Shown here: one piece after another, positions 1-6,399 of the stretch
Numbering within the stretch: the first letter of the stretch is position 1
How the letters are laid out: each line of letters starts with the position of its first letter
Assembly: GCA_016206755.1 (NCBI GenBank)
Contig: JACQQZ010000136.1
Coordinates: 1-7,705, forward strand
DNA length: 7,705 nt
Reading direction: 5' to 3'
Source: Candidatus Omnitrophota bacterium
GTDB lineage: Bacteria; Omnitrophota; Gorgyraeia; 1-14-0-20-64-10; JACQQZ01
Position numbers and translations under genes: made by a program
The notes under the pieces: generated by a model
Database searches by the model: none
The model's input: the letters and a program-made list of their open reading frames with translations, nothing else
Told to the model about the DNA's origin: nothing

Positions 1-465
1 GACCCGGACATCATGATGGTCGGCGAGGTTCGGGATTTGGAAACAGCCGAGATCACCATTCGCACCGCGCTGACAGGGCACCTGGTTTTCTCGACGTTGC
101 ACACGAACGACGCGGTCAGCTCCGTGGCGCGGCTCTTGGACATGGGCGTGGAGCCGTTCCTGGTGGCCTCTTCCCTGGAATGCGCCGTCGCCCAGCGGCT
201 GGTGCGGTTGATTTGTCCGCAGTGTCACGGCGCCAAAGGGTCCTGTTGCCGGATGACCGGTTTTAAGGGGCGAACCGCCATCTCTGAATTTTTTGTGGTC
301 GATGACGCCGTCCGGAATCTGATCGTCCAGCGCGCCCCCGCCGATGAAATCCGCAAGCTGGCCCAGGGCAAAGGCATGCGCTCGATGCGCGAGGACGGCA
401 TGGAGAAGATCAAGCAAGGCCTGACCACTGAGGCCGAAGTCTTGCGCGTCACCCAGTCGCTGTGA
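1..465 (+). CDS. gspE: GspE, type II secretion ATPase (3' part only)
   Basis: This is the C-terminal 154 codons of the cytoplasmic hexameric ATPase that powers pseudopilus assembly. The gene is open at the window's left edge, so the N-terminal domains and Walker A are missing. Visible residues (numbered from the first codon in the window) start with the Walker B block [12 protein letters not shown] (1-12; Glu9 is the expected catalytic acid). The His box [14 protein letters not shown] follows (25-38), then the conserved AQRLVR (64-69). A cysteine-containing metal-binding segment (Cys72, Cys75, Cys82, Cys83) leads into TGFKGR (86-91) and the ending [11 protein letters not shown]. The cysteine segment is much shorter than in Vibrio EpsE and its second pair is CC instead of CxxC. 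The gene ends with tandem in-frame stops TGA TAG, and gspF starts 16 nt after the TGA. PilB of type IV pili is a close homologue; the pseudopilin and GspK/L/C neighbours favour GspE. Confidence 0.96.
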   Translation, partial: DPDIMMVGEVRDLETAEITIRTALTGHLVFSTLHTNDAVSSVARLLDMGVEPFLVASSLECAVAQRLVRLICPQCHGAKGSCCRMTGFKGRTAISEFFVVDDAVRNLIVQRAPADEIRKLAQGKGMRSMREDGMEKIKQGLTTEAEVLRVTQSL

Positions 466-481
466 TAGACTTGCGTCTAAG

Positions 482-1717
482 ATGCCACAGTACGCCTATC
501 GGGCGAAGCGGGACGTTGCCACCGAGGCGCAGGGAATCGTAGAAGCCCAAGACCTCTCCGGCGCGATCAAGGCGCTCAGGTCTCAAGGCCTGTTTCCCCT
601 GGAAGTTCATCCCCTGACTTCCGAAAAACAAAAAACGCCGTCCCCGGGAATCGATTCCGCTCCCATCTCTCCGGCGGGTATTCGTCCGCTGCGCGCGGCC
701 GAAGCGTCGCTTTGGGCCCGCACGCTGGCTCAAGGGTTGCATGGGGGTCTCACGTTGGTTCAATCTCTCCACCTTCTCTCCGAGCAAGAAAAAGGCCGTC
801 CGCTGGGGGAGCTTGCCATCAAGCTCGGCGGCCATGTCGTCCAAGGCCAGCCGCTCAGCCAGGGCATGGGTTCAACCGGCGTTTATTCTCCCGTGACGGT
901 TGCCATGGTCCAGGCCGGAGAATTCAGCGGTTCTTTGGAGCAGGCGCTTCTGCGCATCGCGGACGCCTCCGAACGCAGCGCCGAGCTGCGCGGGAAAATT
1001 CTTTCGGCGATCGCATACCCTTCTTTGATTTTAACAGTCGGCTTCCTGACCACCTGCATCCTGGTGATCTGGGTGGTTCCCCAGTTGGCCAAGCTGTTTG
1101 TGGAGCTGGGGCAGCCGTTGCCGTGGCCGACGCGCATGATGCTCTCGCTTCGCAGCGTTCTGGGCTTTGTCATCGCCGGCCTCATCGCCGCCGCGATAGG
1201 AATTCGCGTGGCCATCCGGAATTTCGAGCGCAGGTTGATGCTCAAGCGCCGGATGTTTCGCGTTCTGGAGAAACTGCCGGTGCTGGGCCGCGTGATTTTT
1301 ACGGCGCAGCTGGCTTCATGGACGCGGACGCTGGGGTTGATGCTTCAGCAGGGGGTTTCTTTGCCGGAGGCGGTGCGTTTGAGCAACAAGACTCTGGAAG
1401 ACCCCGCGCTTCAGAAACAGCTGCTTCGAACCGAAACGGATGTCTTGGAAGGCGTCTCGCTTTCGGACAGTTTGCGCCGGGCGGGGATCGCCGCACCTCT
1501 TTTGGTCACCATGACGGCCATCGGCGAGGCGGAAGGCGCCATGGACCAGAGTCTTTTGTCCGTGGCCTCTTCCTACGAGCGGGATGTGGACCAAGGCGTC
1601 AAAGTGGCTTCCTCTCTGATGGAGCCGCTTTTGATTTTGGCGGTCGGTATCGTGGTTGCGGGAATTGTTTTTTCGATGCTGCTTCCGATTTTCGACATCA
1701 ATTTTACGGTGAGCTGA
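482..1717 (+). CDS. gspF: GspF, inner-membrane platform protein of type II secretion
   Basis: GspF is the polytopic inner-membrane core of the assembly platform. It contacts GspE and is thought to transmit ATPase motion to the pseudopilins. The 411 residues match the usual family length of about 400. The N-terminus MPQYAYRA is the typical GspF start, followed by a Pro/Ser-rich linker (about 46-68). Two T2SSF repeats follow. The first spans about 71-200 with GEFSGSLEQALLRIA (146-160). The second spans about 272-403 with IGEAEGAMDQSLL (347-359). Hydrophobic segments lie at about 181-200, 225-245 and 381-403, the three-TM layout of the family, and the protein ends with LLPIFDI (400-406). The start has only a weak Shine-Dalgarno. 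Three bases separate its TGA from the gspG ATG. PilC of type IV pili is the alternative; gene context supports GspF. Confidence 0.96.
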   Translation: MPQYAYRAKRDVATEAQGIVEAQDLSGAIKALRSQGLFPLEVHPLTSEKQKTPSPGIDSAPISPAGIRPLRAAEASLWARTLAQGLHGGLTLVQSLHLLSEQEKGRPLGELAIKLGGHVVQGQPLSQGMGSTGVYSPVTVAMVQAGEFSGSLEQALLRIADASERSAELRGKILSAIAYPSLILTVGFLTTCILVIWVVPQLAKLFVELGQPLPWPTRMMLSLRSVLGFVIAGLIAAAIGIRVAIRNFERRLMLKRRMFRVLEKLPVLGRVIFTAQLASWTRTLGLMLQQGVSLPEAVRLSNKTLEDPALQKQLLRTETDVLEGVSLSDSLRRAGIAAPLLVTMTAIGEAEGAMDQSLLSVASSYERDVDQGVKVASSLMEPLLILAVGIVVAGIVFSMLLPIFDINFTVS

Positions 1718-1720
1718 AAA

Positions 1721-2161
1721 ATGCAAACAAGATTCAAGGCGGCGAGGATTGGAGGGAAGCGGGGATTCACGCTCGTGGAATTGCTCTTGGTGGTGGTGAT
1801 TCTTGGAATTCTGGCGGCCATGCTGGTCCCGCGTTTGGCCGGCCGTTCCGAGCAGGCGCGGCGCGCCCGGGCGGAATCGGACGTCAAAGGAGCCATTCCG
1901 CTGGCCTTGGACATTTACGAAGTGGACAACGGGGTTTTTCCGACTTCAGAGCAGGGGCTGCAGGCGTTGATTGTCAAACCGTCCACCGAACCGGTCCCGG
2001 CGAATTGGAGAGGTCCTTATCTGAAAAGTCAGCCGGTCGATCCGTGGGGTCATCTCTATTTTTACCGGTTTCCGGCTCAGCGCGCGGCCAGTGATTACGA
2101 CATTGCCTCCTGGGGTCCCAACGGCGTTGAAGGCGGAGACGATGACGTTACGAATTGGTGA
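1721..2161 (+). CDS. gspG: GspG, major pseudopilin
   Basis: GspG is the main subunit of the periplasmic pseudopilus. The 146-residue precursor has a basic 15-residue leader ending KRG, then FTLVE, giving prepilin-peptidase cleavage between Gly15 and Phe16 with Glu20 at +5. The hydrophobic N-terminal helix covers about 16-38. The C-terminal half carries the T2SS major-pseudopilin signature: FPTSEQGL (73-80), RGPYLKSQPVDPWG (97-110), YDIASWGPNG (126-135) and an acidic end GGDDDVTNW (138-146). That last region corresponds to the calcium-binding loop of characterised GspG proteins, which stabilises the fibre; Asp140-142 are the candidate ligands. This signature separates it from type IV major pilins. 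A GGTGAG sequence at 1708-1713, inside the end of gspF, is a plausible ribosome-binding site. The coding end overlaps the proposed gspI start by 20 nt. Confidence 0.97.
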   Translation: MQTRFKAARIGGKRGFTLVELLLVVVILGILAAMLVPRLAGRSEQARRARAESDVKGAIPLALDIYEVDNGVFPTSEQGLQALIVKPSTEPVPANWRGPYLKSQPVDPWGHLYFYRFPAQRAASDYDIASWGPNGVEGGDDDVTNW

Positions 2162-2540
2162 CGGCGCCCCCGCCGGCGCCCCCGGGTGGACGCTCATGGA
2201 ATTGATCATCGCCATGACCATCCTCGTCGCCGGTTTGGCCGGGATCATGGTGTCCCTGGGGCGGGTTTTGGAAGGAGCCAATCAAACGGCTCTGTCGGCT
2301 CAGGCAGGGCTCTTGGCGCAGCGCGCATTGGGCGAAATGGAAGTGCAGGGTTGGGCCCAAGGGGCTTCCCGGGAAATCCCGGGGGCCGCCGGCCGGTTTC
2401 AGTGGCAGACGCGCATCATCCCGGATGAAAAAACGCCGATGGAGCTGTGGAGTTCCAAAGTGATCTGGCTGGTCCGGGGCAAAGAGCGGGCATTTGAAAT
2501 CAGCCGGTTCTGGTTCCGCTCGCGCTCTCAGTCTTCATGA
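2142..2540 (+). CDS. gspI: GspI, minor pseudopilin (unusual leader)
   Basis: This is a 132-residue minor pseudopilin expected in the pseudopilus tip with GspJ and GspK. The start chosen is the ATG at 2142, preceded by AGGCGGAG (2131-2138). It gives a 15-residue leader ending APAGAPG, with cleavage before W16-TLMEL and Glu20 at +5. A further in-frame ATG at 2091 would overlap gspG by 71 nt and give a longer leader; it is less likely. After the hydrophobic helix (about 16-38), the pattern AQAGLLAQRALGEMEVQG and the later FQWQTRIIPDEKTP...SSKVIWLVRG fit the GspI family, and the small size also fits. The leader has essentially no net positive charge, and Trp replaces the usual Phe at +1. Assignment to GspI rather than GspH rests on length and these motifs. 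Its stop overlaps the gspJ start as ATGA. Confidence 0.85.
   Translation: MTLRIGDGAPAGAPGWTLMELIIAMTILVAGLAGIMVSLGRVLEGANQTALSAQAGLLAQRALGEMEVQGWAQGASREIPGAAGRFQWQTRIIPDEKTPMELWSSKVIWLVRGKERAFEISRFWFRSRSQSS
2163..2184 (+). repeat. Short tandem repeat in the gspI leader
   Basis: GGCGCCCCCG occurs at 2163-2172 and again at 2175-2184 with a 12-base period. It encodes the GAPAGAP stretch of the GspI leader, just before the prepilin cleavage site. A near copy (GGCGCCCCTGCCGG, one mismatch over 14 bases) lies at 2552-2565 in the gspJ leader, where it encodes GAPAG. The in-frame 12-base period suggests slippage added four codons to the gspI leader. Confidence 0.6.
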
Positions 2541-3166
2541 AGCGGTCTGGGGGCGCCCCTGCCGGTTTTACGCTGGTGGAGATTTTGCTTTCGGCCGCCA
2601 TCGCCGCCGCCATTTTCGCGGCACTGGCCACGGTGATCGGGGGAGGATTCGCAGCGTGGAGAAAGTCGGAAGAGATATCTCTTTTAACGCGTGAAGGGAC
2701 GCGGGCGTTGCATGGAATCGAAGATCAGTTGCTGCAATCGCTGGCTTCGGAAGATTTTCCTTTCGAAGGAAACGAAACGTCTCTTCAATTCGTCGCCGGC
2801 GATGAAACAGGGCCGGCTCAAATTCGATGGAGCTATGAACGCCCCTTCGGCGGCGGGCAGGGCACGTGGGTGGCTTCGAGAAAGCCGATCGTTTCTCAAA
2901 AAGACCCGCCGATTGCCGTTCCGGAATCCCGGCAGGAATACGGAACGGTGGAGTCGGTCGAATTCCTGTTTCCTTATGCGGATGCGGAGCAATCCTCGGG
3001 CTACGTGTGGCAAAAACAATGGGCGGATGATGAAAATAGGAAGAACGTTCCTCAAGCCGTGTGGATCCGGCTCCATTTGCGCGGGCCCCGCCAGGGAGAG
3101 ATCGCGTTGGAGCGAATCGTGGTTTTGCCGCATGGCCGGCTGGGCACCGTTGAGCAGGCCCCATGA
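2537..3166 (+). CDS. gspJ: GspJ, minor pseudopilin
   Basis: This is a 209-residue precursor of a minor pseudopilin that forms the tip complex with GspI and GspK. The leader MKRSGGAPAG is cleaved before Phe11-TLVEI, with Glu15 at +5. The hydrophobic helix covers about 11-37. The globular part shows the GspJ order: GTRALHGIEDQLLQ after the helix, a central beta-rich region, VESVEFLFPYAD (138-149), the YVWQKQWADD tryptophan pair (Trp158, Trp162), and VPQAVWIRLHLRG (171-183), matching the family pattern of a W...W segment followed by LPxAVxLxL. There is no evident Shine-Dalgarno, so translation probably depends on termination of gspI at the ATGA overlap (2537-2540). The length fits GspJ and is too long for GspH or GspI. 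Confidence 0.88.
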   Translation: MKRSGGAPAGFTLVEILLSAAIAAAIFAALATVIGGGFAAWRKSEEISLLTREGTRALHGIEDQLLQSLASEDFPFEGNETSLQFVAGDETGPAQIRWSYERPFGGGQGTWVASRKPIVSQKDPPIAVPESRQEYGTVESVEFLFPYADAEQSSGYVWQKQWADDENRKNVPQAVWIRLHLRGPRQGEIALERIVVLPHGRLGTVEQAP

Positions 3167-4035
3167 AACAACCGCTGTCGCGCGGGTCGGTTCTTTTGGT
3201 CAGCTTGTGGGCGCTGGGATTTTTTACCAGCGTCACTGTGGCTCAGGCCGCGCGCGTGGCGTTGCAAGCCCGCTGGGTCGGCCGCGAGCAGGAACGGCTG
3301 CGCGCCGGCCAAATGGTTCGAACCGGCGTATCGTATGCGCTCTGGCAGCTGGACAAAGACAGCGAGCGGACACGGGACGACAAAACGGAAGATTGGGCGC
3401 ATCCGGAAAAGTGGGCCACACCGGCATTTTCGCCTGGGCAGGATGCTTGGGAGGTGAAAAAAATTTCGGATGCTCAAAGTAAAATGCTGCTGAGTGAAGT
3501 GCAGATGGAGCATCTGGAAAAAATACCGCAGTTAAAAGATGTGGCCGGACAATTGATCGATCGGCGCGCCGAGCGGCCGTTCGTTCATTTGGAGGAGCTG
3601 GTGGTGCGCCTGGGATTGGAGCCGGGACGGGTGGCTGAGCTGGCGCCGCTTTTGCGCACTCAGGGCACGACAAAGGCATTGAACATCTACACGGTTTCTC
3701 CGCAAGCGCTGGAAATTTTAGGATTGTCCCGGGATTTGGCGCAGCGCATTTTTGATTTCGTTGAAGCCAACACCCAAGAAGGACAGCCGCCTCTTTTTCA
3801 ATCGGCCGGAGAAATCGGCTCGGCGCTTTCCGGCCCGCTCGGTTTTACCGCTGAAGAATCGGCGAGTGTTGCCGCATTGGTGGCGGGGCAATGGCTCGAT
3901 GTCAAAAGTTCTTGTTTCGAAGTGGAAGTTCAAGCCACGGCTTTTCCCCATGCGGTCAAGCGTTCCGTCCGGGCTTTCATTGTTCGATCGGACCCCGGAG
4001 TTCCTATAAAAGTGGTAGAGTGGAGGGAGCGATGA
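3163..4035 (+). CDS. gspK: GspK, atypical pseudopilin at the pseudopilus tip
   Basis: GspK is the large minor pseudopilin that caps the pseudopilus. The 290-residue precursor has a short leader MKQPLSRG cleaved before Ser9, then SVLLVSLWALGFF. The +5 residue is Val rather than Glu, as expected for GspK, which lacks the glutamate found in other pseudopilins. The helix (about 9-32) is followed by ARVALQARWVGREQERLRAGQ and the globular part. Two helix-hairpin-helix or SAM-like units can be seen: about 103-166 (DRRAERPFVHLEELVVRLG at 133-151) and about 172-242 (LNIYTVSPQALEILG at 173-187). The first unit normally opens with a DxxxKINLN-type motif; here it reads DAQSKMLLS, so the asparagines are lost. 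The family is often slightly longer. The gene joins gspJ and gspL by ATGA overlaps. Confidence 0.9.
   Translation: MKQPLSRGSVLLVSLWALGFFTSVTVAQAARVALQARWVGREQERLRAGQMVRTGVSYALWQLDKDSERTRDDKTEDWAHPEKWATPAFSPGQDAWEVKKISDAQSKMLLSEVQMEHLEKIPQLKDVAGQLIDRRAERPFVHLEELVVRLGLEPGRVAELAPLLRTQGTTKALNIYTVSPQALEILGLSRDLAQRIFDFVEANTQEGQPPLFQSAGEIGSALSGPLGFTAEESASVAALVAGQWLDVKSSCFEVEVQATAFPHAVKRSVRAFIVRSDPGVPIKVVEWRER
4022..4029 (+). promoter_or_regulatory. Strong ribosome-binding site for gspL
   Basis: GGAGGGAG lies two bases before the ATG at 4032, with its GGAGG core five bases away. It is the best Shine-Dalgarno in the window and decides the gspL start over an upstream in-frame ATG at 3891, which would add 47 residues of gspK shadow sequence without family similarity. 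Confidence 0.75.
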
Positions 4036-5462
4036 AAGCCAAAGCGGCGGTTCGGTCAAAGCTCGAACGCATCACTCTCTTGGGCGTGGAAGGCAAAACG
4101 CTCAAGCTGCTGCAAGCCGATCAAAAAGCGGAGCAGCTCCATCTGCGTCATGTGGCCGTTCGCCACCTCCAGGATAAAACCGGCGCCGATCTCCAGGAAA
4201 GTCTGCAGCAGATGGTTCAAACGCTCGACAAGCCGTGGGGCCGGTGCGTTCTGATCGTCCCGCGCAATGAAGTCTTCGTCCGCTACGCCACTTTGCCTTC
4301 GCATCAGCCCTCCGAGCTCCTTTCGTTGGCCACGTATCAATTGCACGGTGAATTGCCGTTTCCGGTGGAAGAGTTCGTTTTGGCTTGCCAGCCGCTGGCC
4401 CGGGATGACGCCGGAACGCGCGTTTTTATCACCGCCATCCACCGGCCGGTCATCGACGGCTTGGTGCGATTGTCCAAATCCGCCGGGCTGACACCGGATG
4501 CGGTGGTTGTCTCGACGGAAGGGGTCGCACTCTGGGCCGGCCGGCTCTGGGACAAGATGAATCAAACGCCGCCCCAGTCCTGGTGCTTCGCGGCGGCGAC
4601 CGGGGAATCGGTGGAGCTGGGCATCGTGGTCGGCGACCAGCTGGTTTCCATGCGCCGCGTCGCGTGGGCTGGCTTGGATGTTACGCGTTTGAGCGCGCTG
4701 ATTCAGGAAACGGTGCTTGCCTACTCCCGGGAGCCCAAGGGCTTGCCGCCCCAATCTGTTTTGGTAATGGGGGCGTTTGCAAACCCCCGCGACGATGAAC
4801 AGCTTCTGGAGCAGCAACTCGGTTTTCCGGTCAATCTCGTCGATCCGGCCTCGACCCAATTCTGGGATGAGCCGATGACGCAAGCCACATTGGAGCTTCT
4901 GCACGAAGTGGAGATGACCGATCTGCTGGGTGTGGCCACCCGCCCGCGGCAGATCGCGTTCAATCTCCTGCCCACCGAAATTCGCCGTCAACAACAGCAG
5001 GCGGAAATCCAAGCCGTTTTGCGGAATGTTTACATTTGGGCGGGGGCGGGATTGCTGGCGTGCGTCTCGCTGGCGGCGGCGGTCGTCGCCCATGAGCGGC
5101 TGCAGCTGCGCGCGCTGGAACGCCGCGTCGCGGAGTCGGAGCCCCAGGCCCGCGCCGTGCAAACCCGGTTTCGATTGCTCGGAAGCGGTCTTCAGGTGCA
5201 GCGCCATACGCAGCAAATGCTGCAATTGTTGCAAGACGTGACCTCCGGACTTCCGGCGGGGATGACCATCAGCATCGCTTCCCTGGAACCGTCCGGACGC
5301 CTGCAGATCAAAGGGACCGCTCCCAGCTATGACATTTTATTTACAACCACCTCGGCGCTGTCCAGCCGCTCAGGCATCCGGAATGTCCGCTTGAAATCCG
5401 CCTCTGAGCGCACGCCGGGACAGGTGGAATACGAGTTGTCCGTTGAGGGCGTGGTTCCATGA
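4032..5462 (+). CDS. gspL: GspL, PilM/PilN-type assembly platform protein
   Basis: GspL is a bitopic inner-membrane protein that recruits GspE from the cytoplasm and pairs with GspM in the periplasm. The 476 residues (somewhat long for GspL) read as a PilM-like half joined to a PilN-like half. Residues about 12-300 resemble the actin-like PilM fold, with VPRNEVFVRYATLPSHQP (76-93) and QLHGELPFPVEEF (103-115). FNLLPTEIRRQ (310-320) is the hallmark that opens PilN and the membrane-proximal part of GspL. A single TM segment follows at about 333-353, then a likely coiled coil (354-400) and a ferredoxin-like periplasmic domain (about 408-473, with ISIASLEPSGRLQIKGTA). The start at 4032 is supported by GGAGG and the ATGA overlap with gspK. 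Whether the nucleotide-binding residues of PilM are kept is not clear by eye. Confidence 0.9.
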   Translation: MKAKAAVRSKLERITLLGVEGKTLKLLQADQKAEQLHLRHVAVRHLQDKTGADLQESLQQMVQTLDKPWGRCVLIVPRNEVFVRYATLPSHQPSELLSLATYQLHGELPFPVEEFVLACQPLARDDAGTRVFITAIHRPVIDGLVRLSKSAGLTPDAVVVSTEGVALWAGRLWDKMNQTPPQSWCFAAATGESVELGIVVGDQLVSMRRVAWAGLDVTRLSALIQETVLAYSREPKGLPPQSVLVMGAFANPRDDEQLLEQQLGFPVNLVDPASTQFWDEPMTQATLELLHEVEMTDLLGVATRPRQIAFNLLPTEIRRQQQQAEIQAVLRNVYIWAGAGLLACVSLAAAVVAHERLQLRALERRVAESEPQARAVQTRFRLLGSGLQVQRHTQQMLQLLQDVTSGLPAGMTISIASLEPSGRLQIKGTAPSYDILFTTTSALSSRSGIRNVRLKSASERTPGQVEYELSVEGVVP

Positions 5463-5941
5463 GGATTCCGGTGCGCAAGAGAATTCTTGGAATCTGCATC
5501 GGCCTGTTGGCGGCGGGATTGCTGGCGCGTTTGGGGCTGGATCTTGCGGAGGGATATTCTCAGTCATTCCGCCAGAAAAGCCAGCTTTACGTCAAATGGG
5601 CGCATCTCAAGGGCTGGGCGGCTGTTTCGGAAAAGGTCAACGCCCAGGTGCAGGCGGTTTTCGGCGATTCGTTGGAAAACGCCGGAATTTTGGAGGAGGT
5701 CAGCCGCCAGGCGCGTTCTTTGGGACTTCGTATCTTTGAGCTCAAACCTTCCGAAAATGCGGCGGAGCTGGCTTTGGAGGGAACGGCGTCTCAAATCGGT
5801 TCTTATTTGGAAGGTCTTTCGCGGCATCGCCCTCCGCTGAAAATCGAAACCGTTCAATTGATCACGCAGCCGAAAGCCGAAGCGCCTGTGACGCTGCGCG
5901 TTCGTTTGGAATGGCCGGCATCCGGCGGAATCCAAAAATGA
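5459..5941 (+). CDS. gspM: GspM, PilO-like assembly platform protein
   Basis: This 160-residue bitopic protein is expected to dimerise with GspL in the periplasm and stabilise the platform. A short basic cytoplasmic N-terminus (MRIPVRKR) precedes one hydrophobic segment (about 9-25). A helical, probably coiled-coil stretch (about 30-63) follows, then a ferredoxin-like alpha/beta domain (about 75-153) with ILEEVSRQARSLGLRIFELKP and LALEGTASQIGSYLEGLS, a pattern seen in GspM and PilO. Sequence conservation in this family is low, so the call rests on topology, length and position between gspL and gspC. The ATG forms an ATGA overlap with the gspL stop, and GAGGG (5445-5449) lies upstream. PilO is the alternative name. 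Confidence 0.8.
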   Translation: MRIPVRKRILGICIGLLAAGLLARLGLDLAEGYSQSFRQKSQLYVKWAHLKGWAAVSEKVNAQVQAVFGDSLENAGILEEVSRQARSLGLRIFELKPSENAAELALEGTASQIGSYLEGLSRHRPPLKIETVQLITQPKAEAPVTLRVRLEWPASGGIQK

Positions 5942-6399
5942 TCCCGTTGGGGACGCCAACGCTCGAAGAGGTCATCACGCTGCGCGCCTGGACGCGGCGC
6001 CTGGTGATCCTTGGAGTGATCGCCTCGGCTTTCATCGTCATTGCTTGGATGCGCCGTCCCCTGCTGGAACCGGATCCGATTTTGCCTTCTCTCGCAACGC
6101 CTCCTGCAGCCCCTGCCGTCAGAGTGGTTTTCCCGGAGGGGCTGTTCCGGTCCACCACCACAGTCAGGACATCCTCCGCGCCGGCCGGAGTCGACGTGGC
6201 TTCCAAAGCGACCGCGCAGTGGGTTGTCAAAGGGGTTGACATCGGTCCGCCTCCTCGAGCTTACTTGGCGGATGCGGAAGGCGGGCGTTCCGTGTGGGTC
6301 TCCGAAGGAGACCGCGCGGGCCCTTATCGGGTCAAGCGCATTGAATCCGGGCAGGTCCTTGTGGAGAGCGAAGACGGTGAAGCGGTCCTGCGTTTTTAG
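5938..6399 (+). CDS. gspC: GspC-like inner-membrane protein with HR domain
   Basis: GspC links the inner-membrane platform to the secretin. The 153-residue product has a short cytoplasmic N-terminus, one TM segment (about 20-38), a Pro/Ala-rich linker (about 40-60) and a C-terminal homology region (about 95-153). The latter has VVKGVDIGPPPRAYLAD (96-112), VWVSEGDRAGPYRVKRI (119-135) and an ending VLVESEDGEAVLRF, the GspC HR / PilP small beta-barrel pattern. No PDZ or coiled-coil module follows it, so it is much shorter than proteobacterial GspC and close to PilP in size, but it lacks an evident lipobox. The start at 5938 was chosen for the ATGA overlap with gspM; an in-frame ATG at 5911 would add nine residues. 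The TAG stop lies inside the palindrome at the gspD junction. Confidence 0.84.
   Translation: MIPLGTPTLEEVITLRAWTRRLVILGVIASAFIVIAWMRRPLLEPDPILPSLATPPAAPAVRVVFPEGLFRSTTTVRTSSAPAGVDVASKATAQWVVKGVDIGPPPRAYLADAEGGRSVWVSEGDRAGPYRVKRIESGQVLVESEDGEAVLRF
6363..6379 (+). promoter_or_regulatory. Proposed ribosome-binding site and GTG start of gspD
   Basis: The gspD frame has no ATG before the mature domain. GTG at 6377-6379 is preceded by GGAG (6363-6366) with a 10-base spacer, and it gives a basic n-region followed by a hydrophobic core and an ARA cleavage site. The start would overlap gspC by 23 nt, in keeping with the tight operon. TTG at 6359 is a weaker upstream option. TTG at 6476 would remove nearly all of the hydrophobic core. 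Confidence 0.55.

Noticed and set aside
712..2094. A 460-codon open frame on the + strand across gspF and gspG
   Set aside because: It is in another frame of two clear genes, is low-complexity (Arg/Gly/Ala-rich) and matches no family; GC-rich codon bias keeps the frame open.
4001..4020. TATAAAAG-like sequence before gspL as an internal promoter
   Set aside because: It lies inside gspK coding sequence and no matching -35 element is convincing at the right spacing.
1..4035. The locus as a type IV pilus operon
   Set aside because: GspG has the T2SS-specific DPWG and YDI...G...GG C-terminal signature, GspK is present and GspL is a fused PilM-PilN form, so T2SS is the better call.
4056..5234. 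A 392-codon open frame on the - strand inside gspL
   Set aside because: It is antisense to a well-supported GspL with a conserved domain order, lacks recognisable motifs and has no sensible upstream signals.
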